The position numbers and the translations under genes are program-made. Below are positions 1 through 11,934 of a stretch of 64,000 nt of DNA, in pieces. The notes below the pieces were generated by a model. That model had not been told where the DNA came from, did no database searches, and worked only from the letters and a program-made list of their open reading frames with translations. The stretch's first letter is position 1. Every line of letters begins with the position of its first letter. Origin of the DNA: Auanema rhodensis (lineage: Eukaryota; Nematoda; Chromadorea; Rhabditida; Rhabditidae); assembly GCA_964057225.1 (NCBI GenBank), contig OZ059895.1, positions 620,001 to 684,000 of the forward strand. The letters are read 5' to 3'.

Positions 1-65
1 TCAAGGCAAAGACGATAGACAATGTTATTCAACGAAAAAATTAATTCTTCAGGGTGAAAATCGAG

Positions 66-96
66 GATATAAGTGTGAACTTATATCAGTTGATAT
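66..96. repeat. Dyads A and B: overlapping inverted repeats, once per monomer
   Basis: Dyad A is GATATAAGT (66-74), loop GTGA (75-78), ACTTATATC (79-87): a perfect 9-bp stem with a 4-base loop. Dyad B overlaps its right arm: ATATCA (83-88), GT, TGATAT (91-96), a perfect 6-bp stem. The two cannot form at once. The element recurs every 351 bp and is nearly invariant. Exceptions seen are T81 to A in M11, A67 to G in M58, M59, M87 and M88 (leaving a G-T wobble), and G77 to A in M168, M175 and M182, which lies in the loop and leaves the stem whole. It could be a hairpin or cruciform site or a binding site for a dimeric protein; which one is unknown. Confidence 0.85.
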
Positions 97-104
97 CTCG
101 GTGC

Positions 105-155
105 ATTTTTAAGCTAGCGCAAATCTGATAACACAAATCGACGCAGCTTAAAAAT
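105..155. repeat. Dyad C: long imperfect inverted repeat, once per monomer
   Basis: ATTTTTAAGCT (105-115) is the exact reverse complement of AGCTTAAAAAT (145-155). Inside these arms GCG (117-119) can pair with CGC (142-144), and ATCTG (122-126) with CAGAT (134-138) when position 136 is G, closing a 6-base loop. A further pair, GTGCATT (101-107) and AATGCAC (164-170), flanks and partly overlaps it. Both in-frame TAA triplets that break the longest reading frame lie in its arms (110-112 and 149-151). In Domain I the outer arms are intact in nearly every copy; position 136 toggles the inner stem. In Domain III the types with GTTAGC at 113-118 and TACAAA or CACAAA at 149-154 have damaged arms. 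Confidence 0.85.
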
Positions 156-238
156 CCGCATCGAATGCACTATACTACATTGAGAAACGCTTCATACAAA
201 AATTAGTTATGATCGTTTGAAAAATGATGCATTAGTGT

Positions 239-266
239 ATGTTGAGTTTCCATGTACACTCAACAT
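239..266. repeat. Dyad D: conserved 9-bp inverted repeat, once per monomer
   Basis: ATGTTGAGT (239-247) and ACTCAACAT (258-266) are perfect reverse complements around a 10-base loop. A competing pair, AGTGTA (234-239) with TACACT (255-260), uses part of the same right arm, so two alternative hairpins are possible. This is among the least variable parts of the monomer: the only changes I found are C to G in M40 (ACACTGAAC), T to G in M65 (GTAGGTTGAG), a loop change in M93, CAATATT in M95 and M100, two changes shared by M97 and M110, and one in M106. Conservation this strong beside variable flanks suggests constraint, but recent homogenisation could also explain it. Confidence 0.85.
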
Positions 267-280
267 TGCTTCCAAAAACA

Positions 281-313
281 TTTTGACAAAAATTTTTTCG
301 AAAAATTTCAAAA
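281..313. repeat. Dyad E: A/T-tract near-palindrome, once per monomer
   Basis: AAATTTTTTCGAAAAATTT (290-308) is a palindrome apart from one extra T, flanked by TTTTGA (281-286) and TCAAAA (308-313), which are also complementary. The phased A and T tracts are the kind of sequence known to bend DNA and affect nucleosome placement; no such effect is shown here. Variants that disturb the symmetry are common: C at 304 (GAAACATTT) in many Domain I and II monomers, and G for T in the T run (AAAAAGTTTTTC) in M4, M10, M24, M36, M51, M54, M81 and M90. Confidence 0.75.
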
Positions 314-3300
314 TAATTTAGCAAATAGTAGATGTTTTTAGATTTCATTTTTCAAGGCAAAGACGATAGACAATGTTATTCAACGAAAAAATTAATTCTT
401 CAGGGTGAAAATCGAGGATATAAGTGTGAACTTATATCAGTTGATATCTCGGTGCATTTTTAAGCTAGCGCAAATCTGATAACACAGATCGACGCAGCTT
501 AAAAATCCGCATCGAATGCACTATACTACATTGAGAAACGCTTAATACAAAAATTAGTTATGATCGTTTGAAAAATGATGCATTAGTGTATGTTGAGTTT
601 CCATGTACACTCAACATTGCTTCCAAAAACATTTTGACAAAAATTTTTTCGAAACATTTCAAAATAATTTAGCAAAAAGTAGATGTTTTTAGATTCCTTT
701 TTTCAAGGCAAAGACGATGGACAATGTTATTCAACGAAAAAATTAATTCTTCAGGGTGAAAATCGAGGATATAAGTGTGAACTTATATCAGTTGATATCT
801 CGGTGCATTTTTAAGCTAGCGCAAATCTGATAACACAAATCGACGCAGCTTAAAAATCCGCATCGAATGCACTATACTACATTGAGAAACGCTTAATACA
901 AAAATTAGTTATGATCGTTTGAAAAATGATGCATTAGTGTATGTTGAGTTTCCATGTACACTCAACATTGCTTCCAAAAACATTTTGACAAAAATTTTTT
1001 CGAAAAATTTCAAAATAATTTAGCAAAAAGTAGATGTTTTTAGATTTCATTTTTCGAGGCAAAGACGATAGACAATGTTATTCAACGAAAAAATTAATTC
1101 TTCAGGGTGAAAATCGAGGATATAAGTGTGAACTTATATCAGTTGATATCTCGGTGCATTTTTAAGCTAGCGCAAATCTGATAACACAGATCGACGCAGC
1201 TTAAAAATCCGCATCGAATGCACTATACTACATTGAGAAACGCTTAATACAAAAATTAGTTATGATCGTTTGAAAAATGATGCATTAGTGTATGTTGAGT
1301 TTCCATGTACACTCAACATTGCTTCCAAAAACATTTTGACAAAAAGTTTTTCGAAAAATTTCAAAATAATTTAGCAAAAAGTAGATGTTTTTAGATTTCT
1401 TTTTTCAAGGCAAAGACGATGGACAATGTTATTCAACGAAAAAATTAATTCTTCAGGGTGAAAATCGAGGATATAAGTGTGAACTTATATCAGTTGATAT
1501 CTCGGTGCATTTTTAAGCTAGCGCAAATCTGATAACACAGATCGACGCAGCTTAAAAATCCGCATCGAGTGCACTATACTACATTGAAAAACGCTTAATA
1601 CAAAAATTAGTTATGATCGTTTGAAAAATGATGCATTAGTGTATGTTGAGTTTCCATGTACACTCAACATTGCTTCCAAAAACATTTTGACAAAAATATT
1701 TTCGAAAAATTTCAAAATAATTTAGCAAAAAGTAGATGTTTTTAGATTCCATTTTTCAAAGCAAAGACGATGGACAATGTTATTCAACGAAAAAATTAAT
1801 TCTTCAGGGTGAAAATCGAGGATATAAGTGTGAACTTATATCAGTTGATATCTCGGTGCATTTTTAAGCTAGCGCAAATCTGATAACACAAATCGACGCA
1901 GCTTAAAAATCCGCATCGAATGCACTATACTACATTGAGAAACGCTTAATACAAAAATTAGTTATGATCGTTTGAAAAATGATGCATTAGTGTATGTTGA
2001 GTTTCCATGTACACTCAACATTGCTTCCAAAAACATTTTGACAAAAATTTTTTCGAAAAATTTCAAAATAATTTAGCAAAAAGTAGATGTTTTTAGATTC
2101 CATTTTTCAAGGCAAAGACGATGGACAATGTTATTCAACGAAAAAATTAATTCTTCAGGGTGAAAATCGAGGATATAAGTGTGAACTTATATCAGTTGAT
2201 ATCTCGGTGCATTTTTAAGCTAGCGCAAATCTGATAACACAAATCGACGCAGCTTAAAAATCCGCATCGAATGCACTATACTACATTGAGAAACGCTTAA
2301 TACAAAAATTAGTTATGATCGTTTGAAAAATGATGCATTAGTGTATGTTGAGTTTCCATGTACACTCAACATTGCTTCCAAAAACATTTTGACAAAAATT
2401 TTTTCGAAAAATTTCAAAATAATTTAGCAAAAAGTAGATGTTTTTAGATTTCTTTTTTCAAGGCAAAGACGATGGACAATGTTATTCAACGAAAAAATTA
2501 ATTCTTCAGGGTGAAAATCGAGGATATAAGTGTGAACTTATATCAGTTGATATCTCGGTGCATTTTTAAGCTAGCGCAAATCTGATAACACAGATCGACG
2601 CAGCTTAAAAATCCGCATCGAGTGCACTATACTACATTGAAAAACGCTTAATACAAAAATTAGTTATGATCGTTTGAAAAATGATGCATTAGTGTATGTT
2701 GAGTTTCCATGTACACTCAACATTGCTTCCAAAAACATTTTGACAAAAATTTTTTCGAAAAATTTCAAAATAATTTAGCAAAAAGTAGATGTTTTTAGAT
2801 TCCATTTTTCAAAGCAAAGACGATGGACAATGTTATTCAACGAAAAAATTAATTCTTCAGGGTGAAAATCGAGGATATAAGTGTGAACTTATATCAGTTG
2901 ATATCTCGGTGCATTTTTAAGCTAGCGCAAATCTGATAACACAAATCGACGCAGCTTAAAAATCCGCATCGAATGCACTATACTACATTGAGAAACGCTT
3001 AATACAAAAATTAGTTATGATCGTTTGAAAAATGATGCATTAGTGTATGTTGAGTTTCCATGTACACTCAACATTGCTTCCAAAAACATTTTGACAAAAA
3101 TTTTTTCGAAAAATTTCAAAATAATTTAGCAAAAAGTAAATGTTTTTAGATTCCATTTTTCAAGGCAAAGACGATGGACAATGTTATTCAACGAAAAAAT
3201 TAATTCTTCAGGGTGAAAATCGAGGATATAAGTGTGAACTTATATCAGTTGATATCTCGGTGCATTTTTAAGCTAGCGCAAATCTGATAACACAGATCGA

Positions 3301-4563
3301 CGCAGCTTAAAAATCCGCATCGAATGCACTATACTACATTGAGAAACGCTTAATACAAAAATTAGTTATGATCGTTTGAAAAATGATGCATTAGTGTATG
3401 TTGAGTTTCCATGTACACTCAACATTGCTTCCAAAAACATTTTGACAAAAAGTTTTTCGAAAAATTTCAAAATAATTTAGCAAAAAGTAGATGTTTTTAG
3501 ATTCCATTTTTCAAGGCAAAGACGATGGACAATGTTATTCAACGAAAAAATTAATTCTTTAGGGTGAAAATCGAGGATATAAGTGTGAACATATATCAGT
3601 TGATATCTCGGTGCATTTTTAAGCTAGCGCAAATCTGATAACACAAATCGACGCAGCTTAAAAATCCGCATCGAATGCACTATACTACATTGAGAAACGC
3701 TTAATACAAAAATTAGTTATGATCGTTTGAAAAATGATGCATTAGTGTATGTTGAGTTTCCATGTACACTCAACATTGCTTCCAAAAACATTTTGACAAA
3801 AATTTTTTCGAAAAATTTCAAAATAATTTAGCAAAAAGTAGATGTTTTTAGATTTCTTTTTTCAAGGCAAAGACGATGGACAATGTTATTCAACGAAAAA
3901 ATTAATTCTTCAGGGTGAAAATCGAGGATATAAGTGTGAACTTATATCAGTTGATATCTCGGTGCATTTTTAAGCTAGCGCAAATCTGATAACACAGATC
4001 GACGCAGCTTAAAAATCCGCATCGAGTGCACTATACTACATTGAAAAACGCTTAATACAAAAATTAGTTATGATCGTTTGAAAAATGATGCATTAGTGTA
4101 TGTTGAGTTTCCATGTACACTCAACATTGCTTCCAAAAACATTTTGACAAAAATTTTTTCGAAAAATTTCGAAATAATTTAGCAAAAAGTAGATGTTTTT
4201 AGATTCCATTTTTCAAAGCAAAGACGATGGACAATGTTATTCAACGAAAAAATTAATTCTTCAGGGTGAAAATCGAGGATATAAGTGTGAACTTATATCA
4301 GTTGATATCTCGGTGCATTTTTAAGCTAGCGCAAATCTGATAACACAAATCGACGCAGCTTAAAAATCCGCATCGAATGCACTATACTACATTGAGAAAC
4401 GCTTAATACAAAAATTAGTTATGATCGTTTGAAAAATGATGCATTAGTGTATGTTGAGTTTCCATGTACACTCAACATTGCTTCCAAAAACATTTTGACA
4501 AAAATTTTTTCGAAAAATTTCAAAATAATTTAGCAAAAAGTAAATGTTTTTAGATTCCATTTT

Positions 4564-5967
4564 TCAAGGCAAAGACGATGGACAATGTTATTCAACGAAA
4601 AAATTAATTCTTCAGGGTGAAAATCGAGGATATAAGTGTGAACTTATATCAGTTGATATCTCGGTGCATTTTTAAGCTAGCGCAAATCTGATAACACAAA
4701 TCGACGCAGCTTAAAAATCCGCATCGAATGCACTATACTACATTGAGAAACGCTTAATACAAAAATTAGTTATGATCGTTTGAAAAATGATGCATTAGTG
4801 TATGTTGAGTTTCCATGTACACTCAACATTGCTTCCAAAAACATTTTGACAAAAATTTTTTCGAAAAATTTCAAAATAATTTAGCAAAAAGTAGATGTTT
4901 TTAGATTCCATTTTTCAAAGCAAAGACGATGGACAATGTTATTCAACGAAAAAATTAATTCTTCAGGGTGAAAATCGAGGATATAAGTGTGAACTTATAT
5001 CAGTTGATATCTCGGTGCATTTTTAAGCTAGCGCAAATCTGATAACACAAATCGACGCAGCTTAAAAATCCGCATCGAATGAACTATACTACATTGAGAA
5101 ACGCTTAATACAAAAATTAGTTATGATCGTTTGAAAAATGATGCATTAGTGTATGTTGAGTTTCCATGTACACTCAACATTGCTTCCAAAAACATTTTGA
5201 CAAAAATTTTTTCGAAAAATTTCAAAATAATTTAGCAAAAAGTAGATGTTTTTAGATTCCATTTTTCAAGGCAAAGACGATGGACAATGTTATTCAACGA
5301 AAAAATTAATTCTTCAGGGTGAAAATCGAGGATATAAGTGTGAACTTATATCAGTTGATATCTCGGTGCATTTTTAAGCTAGCGCAAATCTGATAACACA
5401 AATCGACGCAGCTTAAAAATCCGCATCGAATGCACTATACTACATTGAGAAACGCTTAATACAAAAATTAGTTATGATCGTTTGAAAAATGATGCATTAG
5501 TGTATGTTGAGTTTCCATGTACACTCAACATTGCTTCCAAAAACATTTTGACAAAAATTTTTTCGAAAAATTTCAAAATAATTTAGCAAAAAGTAGATGT
5601 TTTTAGATTCCATTTTTCAAGGCAAAGACAATGGACAATGTTATTCAACGAAAAAAATGATTCTTCAGGGTGAAAATCGAGGATATAAGTGTGAACTTAT
5701 ATCAGTTGATATCTCGGTGCATTTTTAAGCTAGCGCAAATATGATAACACAGATCGACGCAGCTTAAAAATCCGCATCGAATGCCTTATACTACATTGAG
5801 AAACGCTTAATACAAAAATTTGTTATGATCGTTTGAAAAATGATGCATTACTGTATGTTGAGTTTCCATGTACACTCAACATTGCTTCCAAAAACATTTT
5901 GACAAAAATTTTTTCGAAACATTTCAAAATAATTTAGCAAAAAGTAGATGTTTTTAGATTTCTTTTT
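4564..5967 (+). repeat. Quartet M14-M17, duplicated at M31-M34
   Basis: Four successive monomers share a marker order with 10531-11934, exactly 17 monomers (5967 bp) away: a monomer followed by a TCAAAGC head, one with ATGAACT (a private C to A in ATGCACT), an ordinary one, then the divergent ATGCCTTAT/ATTACTGT subtype. The ATGAACT marker occurs only in M15 and M32, so common descent is clear. The copies part at the far end: M17 ends GATTTCTT while M34 ends GATTCCTT. Confidence 0.85.
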
Positions 5968-7371
5968 TCAAGGCAAAGACGATGGACAATGTTATTCAAC
6001 GAAAAAATTAATTCTTCAGGGTGAAAATCGAGGATATAAGTGTGAACTTATATCAGTTGATATCTCGGTGCATTTTTAAGCTAGCGCAAATCTGATAACA
6101 CAGATCGACGCAGCTTAAAAATCCGCATCGAGTGCACTATACTACATTGAAAAACGCTTAATACAAAAATTAGTTATGATCGTTTGAAAAATGATGCATT
6201 AGTGTATGTTGAGTTTCCATGTACACTCAACATTGCTTCCAAAAACATTTTGACAAAAATTTTTTCGAAAAATTTCAAAATAATTTAGCAAAAAGTAGAT
6301 GTTTTTAGATTCCATTTTTCAAAGCAAAGACGATGGACAATGTTATTCAACGAAAAAATTAATTCTTCAGGGTGAAAATCGAGGATATAAGTGTGAACTT
6401 ATATCAGTTGATATCTCGGTGCATTTTTAAGCTAGCGCAAATCTGATAACACAAATCGACGCAGCTTAAAAATCCGCATCGAATGCACTATACTACATTG
6501 AGAAACGCTTAATACAAAAATTAGTTATGATCGTTTGAAAAATGATGCATTAGTGTATGTTGAGTTTCCATGTACACTCAACATTGCTTCCAAAAACATT
6601 TTGACAAAAATTTTTTCGAAAAATTTCAAAATAATTTAGCAAAAAGTAAATGTTTTTAGATTCCATTTTTCAAGGCAAAGACGATGGACAATGTTATTCA
6701 ACGAAAAAATTAATTCTTCAGGGTGAAAATCGAGGATATAAGTGTGAACTTATATCAGTTGATATCTCGGTGCATTTTTAAGCTAGCGCAAATCTGATAA
6801 CACAAATCGACGCAGCTTAAAAATCCGCATCGAATGCACTATACTACATTGAGAAACGCTTAATACAAAAATTAGTTATGATCGTTTGAAAAATGATGCA
6901 TTAGTGTATGTTGAGTTTCCATGTACACTCAACATTGCTTCCAAAAACATTTTGACAAAAATTTTTTCGAAAAATTTCAAAATAATTTAGCAAAAAGTAG
7001 ATGTTTTTAGATTCCATTTTTCAAGGCAAAGACGATGGACAATGTTATTCAACGAAAAAATTAATTCTTCAGGGTGAAAATCGAGGATATAAGTGTGAAC
7101 TTATATCAGTTGATATCTCGGTGCATTTTTAAGCTAGCGCAAATCTGATAACACAAATCGACGCAGCTTAAAAATCCGCATCGAATGCACTATACTACAT
7201 TGAGAAACGCTTAATACAAAAATTAGTTATGATCGTTTGAAAAATGATGCATTAGTGTATGTTGAGTTTCCATGTACACTCAACATTGCTTCCAAAAACA
7301 TTTTGACAAAAATTTTTTCGAAAAATTTCAAAATAATTTAGCAAAAAGTAGATGTTTTTAGATTCCATTTT

Positions 7372-10179
7372 TCAAGGCAAAGACAATGGACAATGTTATT
7401 CAACGAAAAAAATGATTCTTCAGGGTGAAAATCGAGGATATAAGTGTGAACTTATATCAGTTGATATCTCGGTGCATTTTTAAGCTAGCGCAAATATGAT
7501 AACACAGATCGACGCAGCTTAAAAATCCGCATCGAATGCCTTATACTACATTGAGAAACGCTTAATACAAAAATTTGTTATGATCGTTTGAAAAATGATG
7601 CATTACTGTATGTTGAGTTTCCATGTACACTCAACATTGCTTCCAAAAACATTTTGACAAAAATTTTTTCGAAACATTTCAAAATAATTTAGCAAAAAGT
7701 AGATGTTTTTAGATTCCTTTTTTCAAGGCAAAGACGATGGACAATGTTATTCAACGAAAAAATTAATTCTTCAGGGTGAAAATCGAGGATATAAGTGTGA
7801 ACTTATATCAGTTGATATCTCGGTGCATTTTTAAGCTAGCGCAAATCTGATAACACAAATCGACGCAGCTTAAAAATCCGCATCGAATGCACTATACTAC
7901 ATTGAGAAACGCTTAATACAAAAATTAGTTATGATCGTTTGAAAAATGATGCATTAGTGTATGTTGAGTTTCCATGTACACTCAACATTGCTTCCAAAAA
8001 CATTTTGACAAAAATTTTTTCGAAAAATTTCAAAATAATTTAGCAAAAAGTAGATGTTTTTAGATTTCATTTTTCAAGGCAAAGACGATAGACAATGTTA
8101 TTCAACGAAAAAATTAATTCTTCAGGGTGAAAATCGAGGATATAAGTGTGAACTTATATCAGTTGATATCTCGGTGCATTTTTAAGCTAGCGCAAATCTG
8201 ATAACACAGATCGACGCAGCTTAAAAATCCGCATCGAATGCACTATACTACATTGAGAAACGCTTAATACAAAAATTAGTTATGATCGTTTGAAAAATGA
8301 TGCATTAGTGTATGTTGAGTTTCCATGTACACTCAACATTGCTTCCAAAAACATTTTGACAAAAAGTTTTTCGAAAAATTTCAAAATAATTTAGCAAAAA
8401 GTAGATGTTTTTAGATTTCTTTTTTCAAGGCAAAGACGATGGACAATGTTATTCAACGAAAAAATTAATTCTTCAGGGTGAAAATCGAGGATATAAGTGT
8501 GAACTTATATCAGTTGATATCTCGGTGCATTTTTAAGCTAGCGCAAATCTGATAACACAGATCGACGCAGCTTAAAAATCCGCATCGAGTGCACTATACT
8601 ACATTGAAAAACGCTTAATACAAAAATTAGTTATGATCGTTTGAAAAATGATGCATTAGTGTATGTTGAGTTTCCATGTACACTCAACATTGCTTCCAAA
8701 AACATTTTGACAAAAATTTTTTCGAAAAATTTCAAAATAATTTAGCAAAAAGTAGATGTTTTTAGATTCCATTTTTCAAAGCAAAGACGATGGACAATGT
8801 TATTCAACGAAAAAATTAATTCTTCAGGGTGAAAATCGAGGATATAAGTGTGAACTTATATCAGTTGATATCTCGGTGCATTTTTAAGCTAGCGCAAATC
8901 TGATAACACAAATCGACGCAGCTTAAAAATCCGCATCGAATGCACTATACTACATTGAGAAACGCTTAATACAAAAATTAGTTATGATCGTTTGAAAAAT
9001 GATGCATTAGTGTATGTTGAGTTTCCATGTACACTCAACATTGCTTCCAAAAACATTTTGACAAAAATTTTTTCGAAAAATTTCAAAATAATTTAGCAAA
9101 AAGTAGATGTTTTTAGATTCCATTTTTCAAGGCAAAGACAATGGACAATGTTATTCAACGAAAAAAATGATTCTTCAGGGTGAAAATCGAGGATATAAGT
9201 GTGAACTTATATCAGTTGATATCTCGGTGCATTTTTAAGCTAGCGCAAATATAATAACACAGATCGACGCAGCTTAAAAATCCGCATCGAATGCACTATA
9301 CTACATTGAGAAACGCTTAATACAAAAATTTGTTATGATCGTTTGAAAAATGATGCATTAGTGTATGTTGAGTTTCCATGTACACTCAACATTGCTTCCA
9401 AAAACATTTTGACAAAAATTTTTTCGAAACATTTCAAAATAATTTAGCAAAAAGTAGATGTTTTTAGATTCCTTTTTTCAAGGCAAAGACGATGGACAAT
9501 GTTATTCAACGAAAAAATTAATTCTTCAGGGTGAAAATCGAGGATATAAGTGTGAACTTATATCAGTTGATATCTCGGTGCATTTTTAAGCTAGCGCAAA
9601 TCTGATAACACAAATCGACGCAGCTTAAAAATCCGCATCGAATGCACTATACTACATTGAGAAACGCTTAATACAAAAATTAGTTATGATCGTTTGAAAA
9701 ATGATGCATTAGTGTATGTTGAGTTTCCATGTACACTCAACATTGCTTCCAAAAACATTTTGACAAAAATTTTTTCGAAAAATTTCAAAATAATTTAGCA
9801 GAAAGTAGATGTTTTTAGATTCCATTTTTCAAAGCAAAGACGATGGACAATGTTATTCAACGAAAAAATTAATTCTTCAGGGTGAAAATCGAGGATATAA
9901 GTGTGAACTTATATCAGTTGATATCTCGGTGCATTTTTAAGCTAGCGCAAATCTGATAACACAAATCGACGCAGCTTAAAAATCCGCATCGAATGCACTA
10001 TACTACATTGAGAAACGCTTAATACAAAAATTAGTTATGATCGTTTGAAAAATGATGCATTAGTGTATGTTGAGTTTCCATGTACACTCAACATTGCTTC
10101 CAAAAACATTTTGACAAAAATTTTTTCGAAAAATTTCAAAATAATTTAGCAAAAAGTAGATGTTTTTAGATTCCATTTT
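7372..10179 (+). repeat. Eight-monomer block M22-M29, duplicated at M34-M41
   Basis: The ordered subtypes here reappear 12 monomers (4212 bp) downstream at 11584-14391. The order is: the ATGCCTTAT/ATTACTGT monomer; a monomer ending TTTCAT; an A17, AAAAAGTTTT monomer; the GAGTGC monomer; an ordinary one; an ATAATAACA monomer; one with GCAGAAAGT; and an ordinary one. M3-M6 (703-2106) match M23-M26, giving a third copy of that part 7020 bp upstream. The two eight-monomer copies are nearly identical; one difference seen is ACACTGAAC in M40. Confidence 0.88.
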
Positions 10180-10530
10180 TCAAGGCAAAGACAATGGACA
10201 ATGTTATTCAACGAAAAAAATGATTCTTCAGGGTGAAAATCGAGGATATAAGTGTGAACTTATATCAGTTGATATCTCGGTGCATTTTTAAGCTAGCGCA
10301 AATATAATAACACAGATCGACGCAGCTTAAAAATCCGCATCGAATGCACTATACTACATTGAGAAACGCTTAATACAAAAATTTGTTATGATCGTTTGAA
10401 AAATGATGCATTAGTGTATGTTGAGTTTCCATGTACACTCAACATTGCTTCCAAAAACATTTTGACAAAAATTTTTTCGAAAAATTTCAAAATAATTTAG
10501 CAAAAAGTAAATGTTTTTAGATTCCATTTT
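10180..10530 (+). repeat. M30: hybrid monomer at a crossover junction
   Basis: The left part has the markers of the ATAATAACA subtype (ACAATGG head, AAATGATTC, ATAATAACA, T205). The right part does not: it has A304 and A331 (GTAAATG), the tail of M13. The next four monomers continue as a copy of M14-M17. The switch falls between about 10387 and 10480. This is what unequal homologous exchange inside a monomer would leave, and it joins the block at 7372 to a copy of the block at 4564 without changing the monomer length. Confidence 0.8.
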
Positions 10531-11934
10531 TCAAGGCAAAGACGATGGACAATGTTATTCAACGAAAAAATTAATTCTTCAGGGTGAAAATCGAGGATAT
10601 AAGTGTGAACTTATATCAGTTGATATCTCGGTGCATTTTTAAGCTAGCGCAAATCTGATAACACAAATCGACGCAGCTTAAAAATCCGCATCGAATGCAC
10701 TATACTACATTGAGAAACGCTTAATACAAAAATTAGTTATGATCGTTTGAAAAATGATGCATTAGTGTATGTTGAGTTTCCATGTACACTCAACATTGCT
10801 TCCAAAAACATTTTGACAAAAATTTTTTCGAAAAATTTCAAAATAATTTAGCAAAAAGTAGATGTTTTTAGATTCCATTTTTCAAAGCAAAGACGATGGA
10901 CAATGTTATTCAACGAAAAAATTAATTCTTCAGGGTGAAAATCGAGGATATAAGTGTGAACTTATATCAGTTGATATCTCGGTGCATTTTTAAGCTAGCG
11001 CAAATCTGATAACACAAATCGACGCAGCTTAAAAATCCGCATCGAATGAACTATACTACATTGAGAAACGCTTAATACAAAAATTAGTTATGATCGTTTG
11101 AAAAATGATGCATTAGTGTATGTTGAGTTTCCATGTACACTCAACATTGCTTCCAAAAACATTTTGACAAAAATTTTTTCGAAAAATTTCAAAATAATTT
11201 AGCAAAAAGTAGATGTTTTTAGATTCCATTTTTCAAGGCAAAGACGATGGACAATGTTATTCAACGAAAAAATTAATTCTTCAGGGTGAAAATCGAGGAT
11301 ATAAGTGTGAACTTATATCAGTTGATATCTCGGTGCATTTTTAAGCTAGCGCAAATCTGATAACACAAATCGACGCAGCTTAAAAATCCGCATCGAATGC
11401 ACTATACTACATTGAGAAACGCTTAATACAAAAATTAGTTATGATCGTTTAAAAAATGATGCATTAGTGTATGTTGAGTTTCCATGTACACTCAACATTG
11501 CTTCCAAAAACATTTTGACAAAAATTTTTTCGAAAAATTTCAAAATAATTTAGCAAAAAGTAGATGTTTTTAGATTCCATTTTTCAAGGCAAAGACAATG
11601 GACAATGTTATTCAACGAAAAAAATGATTCTTCAGGGTGAAAATCGAGGATATAAGTGTGAACTTATATCAGTTGATATCTCGGTGCATTTTTAAGCTAG
11701 CGCAAATATGATAACACAGATCGACGCAGCTTAAAAATCCGCATCGAATGCCTTATACTACATTGAGAAACGCTTAATACAAAAATTTGTTATGATCGTT
11801 TGAAAAATGATGCATTACTGTATGTTGAGTTTCCATGTACACTCAACATTGCTTCCAAAAACATTTTGACAAAAATTTTTTCGAAACATTTCAAAATAAT
11901 TTAGCAAAAAGTAGATGTTTTTAGATTCCTTTTT
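10531..11934 (+). repeat. Quartet M31-M34, second copy of M14-M17
   Basis: This is the downstream partner of 4564-5967, recognised by the shared ATGAACT marker in M32 and the ATGCCTTAT/ATTACTGT monomer M34. M33 carries a private GTTTAAAAAATG (G to A). M34 also serves as the first monomer of the second eight-monomer block (11584-14391), so two nested duplications overlap here. Confidence 0.83.

Larger units (their letters stand above)
1..351 (+). repeat. Reference monomer M1, used for consensus positions
   Basis: This first full copy sets the numbering used throughout. It carries inverted repeats at 66-96, 105-155 and 239-266 and an A/T near-palindrome at 290-308. Useful variable positions are 8 (A/G), 17 (A/G), 23 (T/A), 43 (A/G), 53 (G/T), 99 (C/T), 114 (C/T), 124 (T/A), 136 (A/G), 149-151, 193 (A/G/C), 205 (A/T), 304 (A/C), 318 (T/G), 319 (T/A) and 331 (G/A). 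M1 itself has private changes: C at 193 (TTCATAC instead of TTAATAC) and T at 326 (GCAAATAGT instead of GCAAAAAGT). The monomer start is arbitrary because nothing marks the biological boundary. Since 351 = 3 x 117, reading frames stay in register from copy to copy. Confidence 0.95.
1..7371 (+). repeat. Domain I, M1-M21: mixed subtypes with lag-3 to lag-6 repeats
   Basis: A recognisable subtype (GAGTGCAC at 163-170 and TGAAAAACG at 181-189) occurs at M5, M8, M12 and M18. It is always preceded by a monomer ending GATTTCTT and followed by one starting TCAAAGC. M7-M9 and M11-M13 form a near-copy pair 1404 bp apart. M9, M13 and M19 share GTAAATG (A331). M17 is a divergent subtype with ACAATGG, AAATGATTC, ATGCCTTAT, TTTGTT and ATTACTGT. 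No unique DNA is present. The irregular spacing of the GAGTGC subtype (3, 4 and 6 monomers) shows repeated insertion and loss of whole monomers. Confidence 0.8.

Noticed and set aside
22-41. CENP-B box on the minus strand
   Set aside because: The minus strand reads TTTCGTTGAAT, which fits the first half of the box (TTCG then A at the right distance), but the required CGGG half is absent.
66-155. Terminal inverted repeats of a MITE or other transposon
   Set aside because: The inverted repeats are internal, recur in every copy, and no target-site duplication, transposase or boundary with unique DNA is present.
283-311. Bacterial sigma-70 type promoter
   Set aside because: TTGACA at 283-288 matches a -35 box, but 17 bases later the sequence is TTTCAA, not a -10 box, and it recurs 182 times in a eukaryote-like satellite.
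1-351. Half-monomer or 117-bp sub-repeat inside the unit
   Set aside because: I compared the three thirds and two halves by eye; only short shared words such as TGCATT recur, not an aligned sub-repeat.
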